Positions 40,070 through 55,000 of a stretch of DNA of 64,000 nt are shown here, one piece after another; the first letter of the stretch is position 1; each line of letters starts with the position of its first letter. Source of the DNA: Sphaerolaimus hirsutus (Eukaryota > Nematoda > Chromadorea > Monhysterida > Sphaerolaimidae); contig OZ038456.1 in NCBI GenBank assembly GCA_964036195.1, forward strand, positions 12,214,001 to 12,278,000, in the 5' to 3' direction. The position numbers and the translations under genes are program-made. The notes beneath the pieces are model-generated. The model was not told the DNA's origin. It saw only the letters and a list, made by a program, of their open reading frames with translations, and searched no databases.

Positions 40070-43000
40070 CTGTAAAATTGTACCTTAGTATACTGGACGG
40101 ACACCACCAAAGCAAAGTTGCATGCGAAAATCCTACCATAATTTAATCAAGAAAATTTTGTGGTAGATTTCGTAATTAATTATTCCAGAGTAAAAACGAA
40201 ATGTGATGAGAAAAAACTGTATCGTTGTTGGTTCATTATTCAGAGGGGTTGAGATGCCAGAAAACAGAAATGGAAACGGAAATTTTTTTTCACTTTCAGC
40301 AGCCGGAAAATGGAACACAAGAATGGAAAACAGAAAACAGAAAAATGAAATTGTCATGGAAACAGAAACAATGCTGAAATTTTTCCAGAAAATGTAAAAA
40401 ATCTGCTGAACTTTGCTGGAAATGGTAACAATTTCTGAAATTTTGATATAAAATGGGGAAAAAAATTCACGTAATTGAAAACCTGTGCATGCATGAACAT
40501 GTTTACCAGTTTGGTTGAAATAGAAAACAGACAGTTGAGCCAGAAAAGGGAATATGAGCAATGATGGGTAAGTTCCCACAAAAACAACACTTTCTGTGTT
40601 TCGAGTTTTTCAAAAATGAATACCTGTGTTTTGATATTTTTTCTCAAAAAAACTTGAGTTGTTTTTTATTTATGTTTTTTATTTAAAAAACTCGAGTTTT
40701 TTTCCGCAAAAATTCTGAAACATGTTGAAACTTAAATTGTCAATTCCACCAGGAGATGTGCATGCCATGTTTAATTTCTTCTTTGTTCCATTATAAAATA
40801 TGAATACATATTAACATACTATACCTGCATATCTTATCTTGTATAGTTTAACTGAATTCATGTGCATTCAACAGCTTCACTGAAAAAAAAGTTTTCTGTG
40901 TTTCCGTGTTTCTCTGTTCTCAAAAAAAACTCAAAAAAAATGAAATGGAAAATGGAAAAAAATTTGCCTGTGGAAAATAGAAACATCAAATGGAAAATGG
41001 AAATTTGACTCACTACTCATGACCAAGATTTACTTAGATTGTAAATAAGATGGTAAGCCACCCTATGTTTAAATATAAATGTGTTCCAAAAAATTACTAC
41101 AGATGTTGGTGCACAGAAATTATTGTTCTAAATGTTCATTGATAATCAAAACATCCAAGAAATCTAAATTTATAGAACAGCTCAAAAGACTTGACAAATC
41201 GTTACCTCGCAACTGTCCTGGTTGGAAATTCCCCCAGCACATAATTCAGAGGTTCGATAAAAATCACCCCATCCAACTGCTTCACAACTGCTCTGGTCAA
41301 TTATTGGTAATACCACTTGCATAAGTTCAGTTGGTATTGAACCATTAAATTTTAAGACACCCCAACCTACATTTGTGGATGTATGTTATTACCAACGATG
41401 GGTATATTCTCAGAAAAAAACACTTTCTATATTTTGAGTTTTTCAAAAATGAATATCAGTATTTTGAGTTTTTTTCATGAAAAAAACTTGAGTTTCTGTG
41501 TTTAATTTCTGTGTTCTTTTTTTTGTAAAATCTCTTAAAAATTCAAGTTTTCCACTTCAAAACTCAAGTATTTTCTAAAAGTTTTTTTATTACAAAATGT
41601 CACATTTTACAGCATTTGATGTGGAAACAGTTGTTTTCTTATACCATATTTCTTCTAATAGAAGAGTGCCGTTCTATTGTTTTCGTCAACTTTTTTACCT
41701 GCCGTTCTATTGGATGGAGGTGCTGTTCTATTGGAGGCTGCCATTCTATTTTTTCACCTATTTGTCTCGCAGATTTCTAATTTCACCATAGCCTTATTTC
41801 TAATGAAGCTTGAGAAATATGATAATATCAGAGCATAAGTTTGAAATTTAACACCTATTTGAATACTTTGAATGTTTTCACCATCCAATTTCGATTTATT
41901 TTTGTGTTCTGGCACACTCCCAACATGCTTTCTACCTGCCATTCTATTGGAGGTGCCATTCAATTTGAGGCTGCTGTTTAGTGATGGAAAAGCGCAACGA
42001 AAAATGGCGCCAGGCGCCAATGGCGTCATGGCGCAGTCAAAAAAATGGCGCCGGGCGCCAAAGGGCGCCAGAAACAATGGCGCCAACGATAAAAGTCACT
42101 TTTTAGCGTGTACCGATTGTCATTTTACTGTCTTTTTCGAGACAGAGGGTAGTAAAGATGGGCTTTTACATACCAAAAATTGTTAATAAGAGAGACAACA
42201 CAGCATATATTTAGATGTATCAACGTAGATGGCTACACAAACTATTTAGTCTTATGTGTGACTGTGACGCATATTGGCATCGATTAAAGCATCATGTACC
42301 TTGTGTACATGGTGTAAATACCTTATTCCATACGGAGGTATTTCGGGGGGGGGGGTATTTTTCACTCAGCTCGAAAACACATGGGGGTATTTCAAGGAAA
42401 TACGGTACATTGACTGCTTTGTGCAACGATCTACGATAAAATGTCCTATTTGTTCACATTTATTCGCGAAATTTTGGCGCCATTTCTGGCGCCATCCAAA
42501 ACAATGGTGGGAGGCGTCAAATTGGCGCCAGCGAAAAGGGCGCCATGCGCCAATGGCGCCATGGCGCTGGCGCCCTTTGGCGCCATTAAAGGGTGCCAGC
42601 GCCATGGCGCCATTCCATCACTACCGTATTTCTCCGTTTATAGCACCCCCCCGTGCATAACACCCGGGGTGTTACACAATTGTATAGCACCCCGGGGGTG
42701 CTATGCTATGTTTCAAAAAACATTGTAATTGGTTAGGCTCGAATTGAAAAAATTCAAATATTGTGCGTGGCGCCACTCATAATTCCGTGGCACGCACATT
42801 AGCAATTGAATTAAATTGAATTAGCTGCACGCTTGGAGCCAAAAAATATGCAGGGACCATTTTTACTCGCGCTTTTCCACCACTTATTACAAAAAGTAAT
42901 AGATATAATGTCTATTTAGTGTTATTGTTACCATCTTAATATAAAAAGTCATGAATACAATGTTGATGAAGTGCTATTTTCGTTCATGTTTATGTTAGTT

Positions 43001-46000
43001 ACTATTTTGATGAAGTTCCCATGTATAACACCCCCCTCGAAATAGCACCCGGGTGTTATACATGTTTTGAAAAAGATCGCTGAAAATTGCTCCGATTTTG
43101 TATAACACCCGGGTGTTATAAACGGAGAAATACGGTACTGCTGTTCCATTGTTTACATGATCGCAAAAATGTGCCAAAATCTGCCGTTCTATTGGAGATG
43201 CTGGAGGTATGCCATTCTATATGAAGAATTACGGTATACAGTTTTTGTGTTTTCTTCTTCTTCCACAGCAAAAAATAGGTTCGTGAAGTGTGTTGAAGCG
43301 GGCTGGATGTGTGTGAAGCGGCCTCTGTGAAGACTTCCACACACTCCACACTTCCACAAGCACGCACAGCTCCTTAATATTGGGAATATAGGTTATGATT
43401 GCATTGCATTATGCGAGACTAACGCTGTACATAAAGTGCATCTGCCGGATCTCCCGGGATACACGCTAAATGCCATCATGAAACCGGCTGAAGGTAATGG
43501 GGGAATAGCGGTGTATACTAAAGGGAACCTAGAATGTTCCGTTCTGGGAGGTGAGTACTGGGAAAGTTGTGAAAATGTTTTATGGCTCACATTGCGATGC
43601 CAAAAAACATCAACATTCATTATGCTTGCAGTGGTATATCTTTTCGATTCGGGTAAAGTAGCCAGGAATCGCATGTACCTACAGCAAAATGAAATCATCT
43701 TATCCCACCTATCTAACCGGATATCAGAGAATACTAAACAAGGCAATCCAACCTTACTTATAGGGGATTTTAACGGCCACATTGGGAATTTTTACCCAGG
43801 GCTGGAGAAGAATAGTACTGCTGTAAATGACACAGGGAGACTTGTGAATTCATTTATTAAAGTAAATGACCTAAATGTCGGTACCTCTGTCACTGATATA
43901 TGGTGGTCGTACGAAGCAGGTGTCTCACGATCACTTTTGGATTTAGCTTTATTCGATTCAAATGCGGACTGGGTAAGTGAAATCTCACATCATACTAGCC
44001 CGACCAGTGATAAGTCAATTAATTCTGATCACTGTTCGCTACACCTAAAATTAGTCACATTACCCATTCACTGTGTATTGCCGTCTGGTGATAAATATGC
44101 ACATAAACGGGTGGTGAAGGGGGAAGATGTCATCGAACCATTTTCAAATTGGCTCGAGGACTCTTTGTCCATGTTAAATGACCAAGATTGTACATATGAG
44201 TCAATTTTGCGTCACTTACAGGATGTAGCCTCTAGACGCTATCGATTAACAGCCAGTACAATTCAGCCTACATGCGTGGCGATGCAAATACGGCGCATGA
44301 AAGCTGAGATTCAGAAATTACGACGGCAATTACATTTGAATGCTATCGTATACTCTGAATACAAAGAGCGGGTGATGGTTCTACGCGACAATATACGTTC
44401 GTGTGAACAAGACTATGAGAGAGAAATCAAGCGCAAATGACTTGACCTAGAACTACAATCAAGTAGTACTAAGACTGATCTTTACAGCCTGGCTCGACGA
44501 TACAGAGAGGCTGGTATTTTGTATCCGATGCTAAGATTAGATACAGGCTTGGCAGATACAAAAGAAAGAATATGTATTGTTTTGCAAGGATTCTGGAATA
44601 AAGTTCAAATGGCAAATCCAATGAATCCTGTAAAACATCCCTTTCTGGTATTACTTCAGGTAGCCTCGCTACTAGTCTTGATGAGGGGATCACCCCGGTG
44701 GAAATAAAACACGCAATTAAGAGACTGAAATTGGGAAAATCCCCAGGTACTACGGGAGTCTACCATGAAATGTTATGTGGCAGTGGTGCACAGTTAGTTA
44801 GAGTGCTCACAATACTGTTTAATGGTTGGTTTGATGGAAATCCTATCCCACATGCTGCCAAAACATGCAAACTATCACTTTTGCATAAGAAAGGTTCTAA
44901 ATCATGTATCGATAATTATCGATCCATAGGCCTGCAATGTAACTTATTAAAGTTATATTGTTCAATTTTGAACAATAGGTTGCTTACTGCATTTGAAACC
45001 GTTGACAGTTTCGGGAGTATGCAAGGTGGCTTTAGGAAAAAACGCCGCACAACAGACAATCATGTCGTCATTCAGGGTTGCATAAGTGGGAACAACACTG
45101 TTTCCGCCTGTTTTGTAGATGCGGTAAAGGCCTTTGATAGGGTACCACGTGCCAAGCTGTGGTTGAAGCTGCTTGATTACGGATATCCTACAAAGTTTGT
45201 GAACTCAATATCAAGCACATATGACGATTTAAGGTGCGTGATACAATACGGTTCTACTTATAGTCCGGAGTTCACATACCCACTTGGAGTTCGTCAGGGG
45301 TGCTGCCTATCCCCTAGTTTGTACATTCTCTATTTAGCAGATCTGCGTACAGATCTAGAAAGTCTGAACATAGGAGCACAGTTAGGTTCTTTAAAAGTAC
45401 CAGCGGTCTTCTTTGTTGATGATATTGCTCTGTTAGTGAATACGGCCGCAGATCTCCAGACCATAATGGATAAATTTACAGAATGGTCTTGGAGATGGGG
45501 GGTAGCAATACATCCAGACAAGAGTAAGATTCTGCACTTCTGTCGTAAAGCCGATCCGACGCGTCGCTGGGCTCTAGGAAAGGATAAGAACGGTAGCCTC
45601 CAATACATATCTGAGGTTGACGAGATAAAATATTTAGGTATAACACTGACGTCAGCAAAGGATATGTTTATTAAGCAACGTCAACTGCTCCTTCAACGAG
45701 CACAGACAGCTGCTATAATGGTAGGAGAGTTAGGAAAACTGTTGTTGCACCCTTTTTGGGCAGTGAACAGATTATGGACACTTTATGCAATGACTAAAGT
45801 ATTCTATGGTGTAGAAATATTTGGTTTGCCGAAACAAACTTTGGCAAAATTAGTTGGCATACAACTGTCTGTTTACAGGAAGGTATGTCACTCCCCAGCG
45901 CATCTTTCCAATAGATGCCTTGCCATAGACGGTGACGTGACGACAATGAAAGCATAGTATGCTAATATCGTTGTCGGTCACTGTCGCTATTTGGAAAGCG

Positions 46001-49000
46001 ATAAAGTAAGTTCTACCACTAAGGTAGCATTTAAACTCTGGGGTAAGACGAGGTCGAACCAACCAAGGCGTTTTAGTCCTGCTGGGCGAGCCTCTGCTCT
46101 TCTTAACGAGGCAAATATTGATCCGATGTTAGGTTTAAAGAGCATCAAACAGCTGGCTAAACAACAGGCTTGGAAGGATATCTCCTTAGGCTCGTTAAAG
46201 CTGTCTCGAACACGGATAGAACGCTATCAGGGTATATGCCCAACTCCTCTAAATACCTACGAAATATATACAGATGATCTACCGTGGGTCTTTACCCGAC
46301 ACAGTCTGTTACAAAATGCACAACAGTTTAAATTAAGTAGGACGGGGAGGAAACAATGGACCTCATGCAAACTGTGCAAAAAGTATGGCCATGACTTCTG
46401 GCCGACATTACAGCACTATTTGTACGGGTGCCAACATTTGAGTATGATCTATTGGCGAGAGAAGCTTCTAAGGGAGTTACTCTCTGACTGCTGCGAAGAA
46501 AACTGTTGTCAACTGATATGTCAGGTGGAACCGGTAGCACAACTTGCGCAGATATCGAGAGTTATCTGTGCAAAGTCACGAAGACTAATATCCACCCATA
46601 TCACGGCTTTAGACATGTACATTACTGGCCTTTAATTGAGATTTAATATACATAGTTAAGTATGTCCTATGACATCGTAATGTGCACTGTTTTATCCATC
46701 GTCTATGATTGTGGTTAAATATGTAGACCTATATGGCAATCAGTAGATTAGAAATGTAGACTATATACACTATGAGCTAGTGGACAGCTTATTCACTTAT
46801 TATGAGTATCATACAAAGCACGGGATTTTAACTACCACATGCAGTGCGACGACTCATAGTGAAAATAATGCTGGACTGTACAGCTCCAATACAGTGAGTA
46901 TCAGCACTTATCTCACTCTTTCTTAGTAAAGCCAGGACCCTGGTACCTTAGATTCTCTCATTTATATCCCGTTGTAGTACGTGCTTGTTAGTCATTTTAT
47001 ATATTTGTGTTGTTAGTATGTTGAACGATTATAGGGACTAGGAACTTCTCCTTTTAATTTTTTATTCCTCTATAGTTCTGTTTATATTATGCAATTGTGC
47101 AATGTTAGCGCGGTACAATGCCTTACACTCTGATTTTATTACCGGTATTAAAATTACTATGGTTCTCAACTTCTGCCCCTTGTTCGACTAGAACTTAGTT
47201 CGATATTTTTCTTTAGTGTTGAAGTGTTGTTTGTTTACGCCCGTGGCTTGTAGAGCCAGCAGTGGTATGAGTGTTAAATAAAAAAATAAAAACCCTCCCT
47301 AAAATTTGGCTGAGGAAATAATACACCCCCCTCGAAATACCCCCCCCCCCCGTAAAAAGAATGTACAGAGGACGTACATGACAAATGCCACAGTCAGTGA
47401 TCTGTACAATGCATAACACACGTTAAAACCGATGATCGAGTGACGTTAGGGAAGGGGTTATGTGTGTACCTATATACAGTCATATATGACTATAAACACT
47501 TGTACATCTATGTAATTGTTTGATTTTTATACGTCTGAGTATGGGGACTTTCCTAAAATTTCTGGCGAAATAATAGACCCCCCCTCAAATAATCCCCGCC
47601 TCAAATTTTGCTGGCGAAATAAAAAACCCTGGGGGTATTTCGAGGTAATACGTTAATCACTAAAAACAACATCTATTAGGTATGTCTTCCAGGATACTAC
47701 TCACTCTCACATGTAAACAGTAGTAGCTTTCACATTCTTCAAGGGGAAGCAGTATAACAGGGGTATACTGCTATACCCTGTTATACTGTTAGGGGACAAG
47801 TACTTTTACATTTTCCTGGGGAAAAAGTATTTTACTAACATTTACGCATGAGTACAAGTAAAAAAGTATTTGACATTTTCTATACTTTGTGGTGAGTAAA
47901 AAATAAATACGTATATTTACATATACTTTTGAAAAAGTTCAGTAATTCTAACACTCTGATAGAATGGCGCCTCATATAGGACCGCAGGTGAAAAAGTTGA
48001 CAGAAAATAGAATGGTGCTCTTCTAGTGATTGAATGGCGCCATGGCGCTGGCCAAAGGGCGCCACACCATTTGTGGTGTATCATACAGTGGATGTTCTGT
48101 GCTGAAGGTGTACTTGGGATCGGATGGGCTTTGCGCGGATGCGTTGTAAGCTTGTACAATGATGAAATACAACATAATTCTTTTAGGATGTTTAGTAAAA
48201 GGTAGGTATGTTTTTCTGGTCACAATGAGGATATAGCTGGTGATTATGGAAATGATATAGCACACACAAAGCGATGATAATCAATATGCAACACAGTGAA
48301 CTGCACCTGCATCTTAAGAGAGCGATTTCGTTTTTGCGCTGGCGCCATTGGCGCTTGGCGCCATTGCATCCTGGCGCCATTGGCGCCTGACGCCGTGGTC
48401 CAGAAAAGCGCCATGGCGCTTTTGGCGCTTGGCGCCAAAATCGTGGCGCTTTTTCCATCACTACCTCTAATAAAAGGTGTACCAAAACACCGCATAAAGC
48501 TGACGAAATCGAAAAAAAGGTAAATATACCTTATATTGGAGGTAATACGGTATTTACTTACACAAGTCCCTTTTATTAGTGAATTTTGCTACCTCGAAGT
48601 ATGTGGAATTTCAAAAAATTCCTGGCGAAATAATAAGCCCCCATGAATAAACCCCCCCTCGAATCAAAACCACCAAAACTTTTTGGCAAAATAATAAACC
48701 CCTTGGCTGGGGGTATTCAGAGGAAATTAGGGATGGCCGAAAAAGTTTTTTTTAACGACTAGGTTTTTAAAATAAAATGTTTTTTATATTTAAAAAATAG
48801 GGTTTTATTTTAAAACAAAACCGTTTTTTTTCAAAAGCTTCCAGATATGGTCATGAGTAAACATATACAGGTAAAAAAGACATGTGACAGTACTTTAAGA
48901 TGTTATATATAGCCATATAATGGCTGTAGAGTGATGGGATAGCATTATAATTGGTGATTTCTGTCATAAATATCTGTTTTATGTCGAATTATTACTTATT

Positions 49001-52000
49001 TCAGCTTTTTTCAAACATTTGTGACTTCAAGTGAAGTTGGCTATGGAATAGTGTTTAAATTAGGTTACAATAGAAGGCTAACACATTGGCAGTGGTGTTT
49101 CACACTGTATAAGTATGTGGGGGAACATTGTCTGTATATTATACACTATAGTTAGCAGTGACTTCCAGTGATAAAAATGATCCTAGGCATACAACTGTTG
49201 ATTAAGAAATATTTCATCTAGTGATATGTGCGTGATGCTCTTTCCCATTTCGTTGTTTAAATATGTGTCAGCTGAGCCCCACCAGGCCAGCAGACAGCAC
49301 CCGGGCCAATGAACCAGCAACCACCAACCAGCTTTGCCAACTCTATGCTAGCATATCGTGGCTTAATATGAAATAATAGCACAAACAAATGCAAGCTTGT
49401 ACAATAAAAATGCCTCAAAATCAACGACAACCACCACAAACAGTAAAGTGCAGGTGAAAATGCGCGCTTGCGCGCAAAAAAAAAATGCAAAATATCTAGT
49501 GCTTAGTACTAAAAATTTTGGCTGACGGTTTTGATTGTATGGTTTTCTTTAAATAAAACGTTTTTTTTTTTAAACCTTTGAAAAAAACCTTGGCCATCCC
49601 CAGAGGAAATACAGTAGTCCACTTGTGAAATCACTGCTAGGTAACATACCGGCAACAACTGCATTTGTATCTTTGCCGCGATAGTCAGCCCAATCTGATG
49701 GCAAACAGATAGGCATTATCTTGTCCCTGAAATGAATTATTATATCATTACATTGGTAACTTGATTTTTAAGACATAAATTTTGCACAAACTGCAACAGA
49801 AACAACAATATTAGATATATTTTTTTCATGGATTCAGAACATGTTCCAAGCGTTTTTTATGAAATAAGTGGTCGTGCAGGGTTGTTCAAGTACAAAACAT
49901 TTTGAAAAGAATTCATATGTAAAGCAAATTTAGTAAGTAAAATATTTTTTTTTGAATTTACTCACTCATGAAAGCCAAAAACAAGTTTTAGGTTTTTGCA
50001 GAGCTGTTAAAATACCGGTATTTTTGAAAGGCGTAAGCGTAAGCCATATTAATTTATTTGGGGGTATTTTATGACACCATAATGACATCATTGCAGGATA
50101 GTGATGGAAAAGCGCCATGGCGCTTTTCCATCACTAGTCCGGACAAATTCCAACAAAAAAGTACGTATGTGTGCGTGCGATAGAACAAGGGAAGAACGAC
50201 CCTGTACAATGTACACCACTAGCGAAATCTGGATCGTTTTGAAAATCTAAAAATTGCTCTGAATAACATAAAATGCTCACTATGTTCGTAATAATAAGAA
50301 ATTATCGTATATATATCAAGTGTAGATCTTAAATTCAAATTTCAACGGTGACGTTCACTTATCGAATTGAAAAATTTGTTGATGGTCATCCCTACGCATG
50401 AAATACGAGTGTCAATAACAATGAAATTGGGTTAGAATGGCACTTGTACAAAAATTCGTTAGACCATTGACTCGCATAATGTCTGCCGAGTTTACACACA
50501 CTGATGCATTTTCTTTGGGGGAGTGTATAATCTTTTTTCGATTTGTCTCAATTTTGGCATGTGTGTACTCCTTTGTTTACTGAGTACGCATGCCAAATTT
50601 CAGCTCAGCAAGGTTGGGGACCAAAATTCTTTGTTTACTGCAAAACAATTTTTCTCATCGGGGACGTTTGGCCCCAGTTGGGGCCATTTCTATTGCTACA
50701 AGGGACCAGTCCCCAGTGAGATGTTGTTCACAATACAGAAATACAGTGAACAACAAAAATAAAAGCATGAAAAAATAAGAACCAGTTGCCGCGCTGAGCT
50801 GAAATTTGGCATGCATACTCAGTTAACAAAGGAGTACACACATGCCAAAATTGAGACAAATCGAAAACTGTACAAAAATTATACACTCCCCCAAAGAAAA
50901 TGCATCGGTGTGTGTAACGGGCTTCCAGAAATTTTGTGCATGCAAATTTGGTGATAATTCACCTAATTAACATGCAAACAAATCATACACACCAATATTG
51001 ACATTTGAAAATTTTTATTTTTTTGCTGGGGACTGGTCCCCGGCCGGGGCCTCTGTAAATAGCCGATATATTTGGGCATAAAAACGTAGATAGAGTGATT
51101 TTTCAGGAAATTTTCAGGGGTTAAATAAGGGGGTTAATATTTTGTCAGAAATTTTCGTGAAGTTCATAGTAAACAATATGCCTTTGTAAATATCATGTCC
51201 ATTGCATAGATGATGTACATTATTACAGACGGGAGGTTTTTTAATTCATAAGGGGCATTTTGAGGGGGTTATTTTATGGGGTATTTCGAGGAAATACGGT
51301 ATTTCGGTATTTTTCATCGGTACACAAGCCATTTTGCTCTGCCACTCACGTGAAGTCGACAGCCTGTTCCAGTTCAACCAATGCGATGTCATGGGGTTTG
51401 GTTTTGGTGAGACAATATCTCATGCCCGTCCATTGTAGTGGTACTGGATATCTGTGCACTTCCCTCACTCCAATTTTTGTTACTCCAATATCCGAGTCTA
51501 AGTGGTGCCATTGTTGCAGTATTTAAAACGTGCTACCAGTGATGCTAAAGGCACCGAATTTCTTTCAAAGTATGCGTAAACGTCAAGTATTTTTTTTGCT
51601 CACAGTACAGAGAATGCAAGTATTTTTTTACCTTTACTCATTTATACTGATGAGTCATGACTCTAAAATACGTTTGAATTTCCTTGGTAATTTGTGCATA
51701 CTTTTTGAATGTATGTGAGTACAGAAAAGGTATTTTAAGGGGACACACATAGCAAGTGACAGACATTATGTCAGACAGAAAGTGACAAATGTGTATAGGA
51801 CATTTTTCTAAGAAAACTTGTGAGGAGAAAAAACCTTGCAGAGTAGAAATTGCAAACTGGGTATTAGTTTTCTGTTAAAAATACTCACTTTTCAATTTTC
51901 TGTGAGACAATCTACCCACTTTTGCGTTTTCCCAGAACAAATATTTTACTCACTTTTTACACAGTGTAAAGGTAAAAACTTTTTATATTTTCTGCGCTCA

Positions 52001-55000
52001 GCCATGACTACAAATACCTATGCTTAAGTTTACTTTCAAAAAACTCAATGCATTTTAACAACTCTGATTCTCCACAAGTTTACGATATTGCAACACATTG
52101 CCAAAGTGACGGTTATTTGGTCGAGCGGTACCTCCTCATGGCAGTTACTGATGTTGTTCCATTCATTCACGCAGTGGAGGGCGGTGAGCACCCAGCGGTC
52201 GGAGATCAGCGCACCCCCACAGTTCCATTCCGCAGCGGACACAAGCGCCTGCGGACAGGCTGCGTTGCTGGCTAGTACCGTATTTTTCGAAATACCCCCA
52301 GGGAGTTTATTTTTGAGAGTGCAAATTTTGAGGGGGTATTTCGAGAAGGCTTATTCGAGGGGGGTTTATTCATTCATTAGAAATTTTCCTGAAATTCATA
52401 GTAAAATATATACGCTGTTACATACCCAAAACCGGTACTTTATGTGACCAATACAATACAATACATTGCATACATGAAGAATATCATTCCAAAAGAGGGT
52501 ATTTCGAGGGGATGTTTTCCTCAGCTCCAAAGGACCTGGGTAGTGATGTGAAAGCGCCATGGCGCTAGCTCCAAAGCAAAAAGCGCCTTGGCGCCATTGG
52601 CTGGCGCTTGGCGCCGTTTTTCCAGAAAGCGCCATGGCGCTTTTGGTGCTTGGCGCTACTTTCCAGTGGCGCCATTGTGCATGTACACGCTAGTTTACCA
52701 ATGCGGCACGTGAAACACAAATGTAAACTCAAATGCGATTCGTCGCGCGTTGGTTTACCTGTATGATTGACATGTTAAAATTAGTTTATTTTTGTGTTTC
52801 ACTTTCTGGGGTTAGTGGTTTCGGCAAGTTACAGAAATGCGACGCGTCGCCAGACTATTTTTTATGTGAAACGTAATGGGCAAACTGAATGCAATTTTCG
52901 GCAACGCGTCGCTGGCGACACGTGCGACGCAGAAAGTGTTGCACATAAGATGTAAACTACTGTTTTATGAATTTCATCTGAATTGAGTAATTTGTGTTTG
53001 TTATAGCATGTATGTCTTATTTTGATGCTTATAATGATTGTTAATTATCATTCTGCTCATAAAGTTGTTACTTTTTGCACTTTAACAGTATGTTAGTCCC
53101 GTGAAATGCACCGGCAAACTGAACGACTTTTGCGACGCTTGCGATGCTACTGTAACCCTGCTAAATTAAAAAAAGGCGACGCGTCGCCAGTTGACTTTTA
53201 CTGTTTAACTCTAAATTAAACCGTCGTAAATTGTCGCGAGAGTCGCCAAAAATGTCACAAAACGTTGCTTTTTGACTCAGTTTGACGCCAACCCTCACAG
53301 ATGAAAAAGTAACTTCATTTGTCACTCGTAGGTCGGATTTGAGCCATTCTTTCACTGACATGTGCAGAAAACAAATCACGGTTTTAATGGTGTTTTTTAC
53401 AAGTCCTAACTCTTTTCTAAAAAAATTTTATGAATTTTTTAAAATTTTGCCATAAATTGTGGCGATGCAGAAAAATGTATAAATTCAAACATATAGTGAA
53501 CTAAAAAGGGAATACATGTAAAAGTTCATACATATAGTAAACTTAAAAAGGAATACATATAAGATGTTTGTAACCAACAGCTAAAATTGTGAGAAATTAA
53601 CTAAAAGAATATCAGGCATAGTGGAACAATGTACTAGTGCTACAAGCAGTATTTTTGTTTATATCTGCATTTTCTGACTCAAATTGACTCAGCCCTCCAG
53701 TGTAAATACTGTAATAATGTACATTATTAATGTCAATAATGTACATTGACAAGAGAGAAGCCGGCCACATGAGGGAAATGGTCAAGAATTGGATGCTTAC
53801 TTCCCGCTGGTTGTGTTGCATGGGTAAATCCTTCAGATTGTTGAATTTACAACTATGTTTTATGTTAAAATCAAATTGAAAAATTGCTGTAAAAATAGCA
53901 GTTTGCAATTCAGTCACATACTCACGTTAAACTTGAATGAAAAATTTAAAAAAATCATTTGCATGCTATGTGCCACACTTACAGTCGATTTTTCAAGTGC
54001 AATTAGTTATAATGATAACAGGTGAACAAACTGTCATTTCATTGACAAGTTTTGGTCATTTTTTATTTTTTTACAGACTTCTTTAGTTAGAAAAATGAAA
54101 AAATCATAAGTTGATAATCATAATCTTTCAGTTTACTCTGCGAAAATTGTGTTATGTGTGCACCTTATGGTTGTCTTTCGTGTGTCCAATTTTTAAATGA
54201 TTTGTGCATTCAGTTGAATTGTTATTGATTAAAATGTATTTTTATGAAATAAATTCAGAAAAAATCCAATTTTCATTTTTAATGTCCACTGTGTATACCA
54301 ATCAATAGCTGAATGAAAACTGTTCATTTCCATCCATTAAATAAACAAATAAACAAAACGGTTGATTTTATATGAATTTTTATCTGCCGAAAATAAATAA
54401 ATTCAATGAAAAATCCAATTTTGCGCTTAAAAATGTTTTAAAATTTTTGACAACATCTACAGGACATACTGTACACAATGACAAAAAAAATTGCATGAAC
54501 AATGCTCTGTTCTTCCACAATTAAAGATATTAAAAATTAATGTTTACAGCGTAAATTCACTGCACTGACAAACTTTAAAAAAATAAAGATGGTGGCCTCA
54601 GCTCCACCCACTGATACTAGACGTGATTTAATTCAGTTTACCACCAGTAAACTGAAAACGCCGGTAAACTAGTGTGCGCAGGGCCATTGGCGCTTGGCGC
54701 TACCATTTTTTAAAGCGCCAAAAAAGCGCCGGAGAGTGATAATTGCGCCGCGGAGTTCATGTGCTTTATTGCCTATTTTCAGCACTTTTTTGTTATGTAT
54801 GTACTTATTTTACATGGTATTTTACTCAGTTATGTAATTTAGCTATTTTTACCCTGTTATCTCACAGTTCGCACTTTAAATCTTGAAATATCCAATAGAT
54901 TGAACCTCTGCAAACCCCAACCGCCAGACAATCTTTCCGCTTCAGCCACTTCAGAGAGGCAATTTGCTATCTATTTGAACCAGTCTTAGTTACCCTTGTG

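Larger units (their letters stand above)
41642..43236. mobile_element. TACC-capped element, B5 type (CTAATAGAAGAGTGCCG words), containing two nested elements
   Basis: TA then CCATATTTCTTCTAATAG at the left, and CTATATGAAGAATTACGG then TA at the right. Interior words are TGCCGTTCTATTGGAGG. It contains a family A element from 41979, which in turn contains the B3 element at its right cap. Confidence 0.7.
43382..47285 (+). mobile_element. APE-type LINE (non-LTR retrotransposon), 5' truncated, decayed
   Basis: Endonuclease, reverse transcriptase and a Cys/His tail in order on the plus strand, then a 650-base 3' untranslated part ending in AATAAAAAAATAAAAA near 47285. It lies in intron 5 of the protease gene, antisense to it. 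It is truncated before the first endonuclease motif. Two in-frame stops and one frameshift. Confidence 0.88.
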
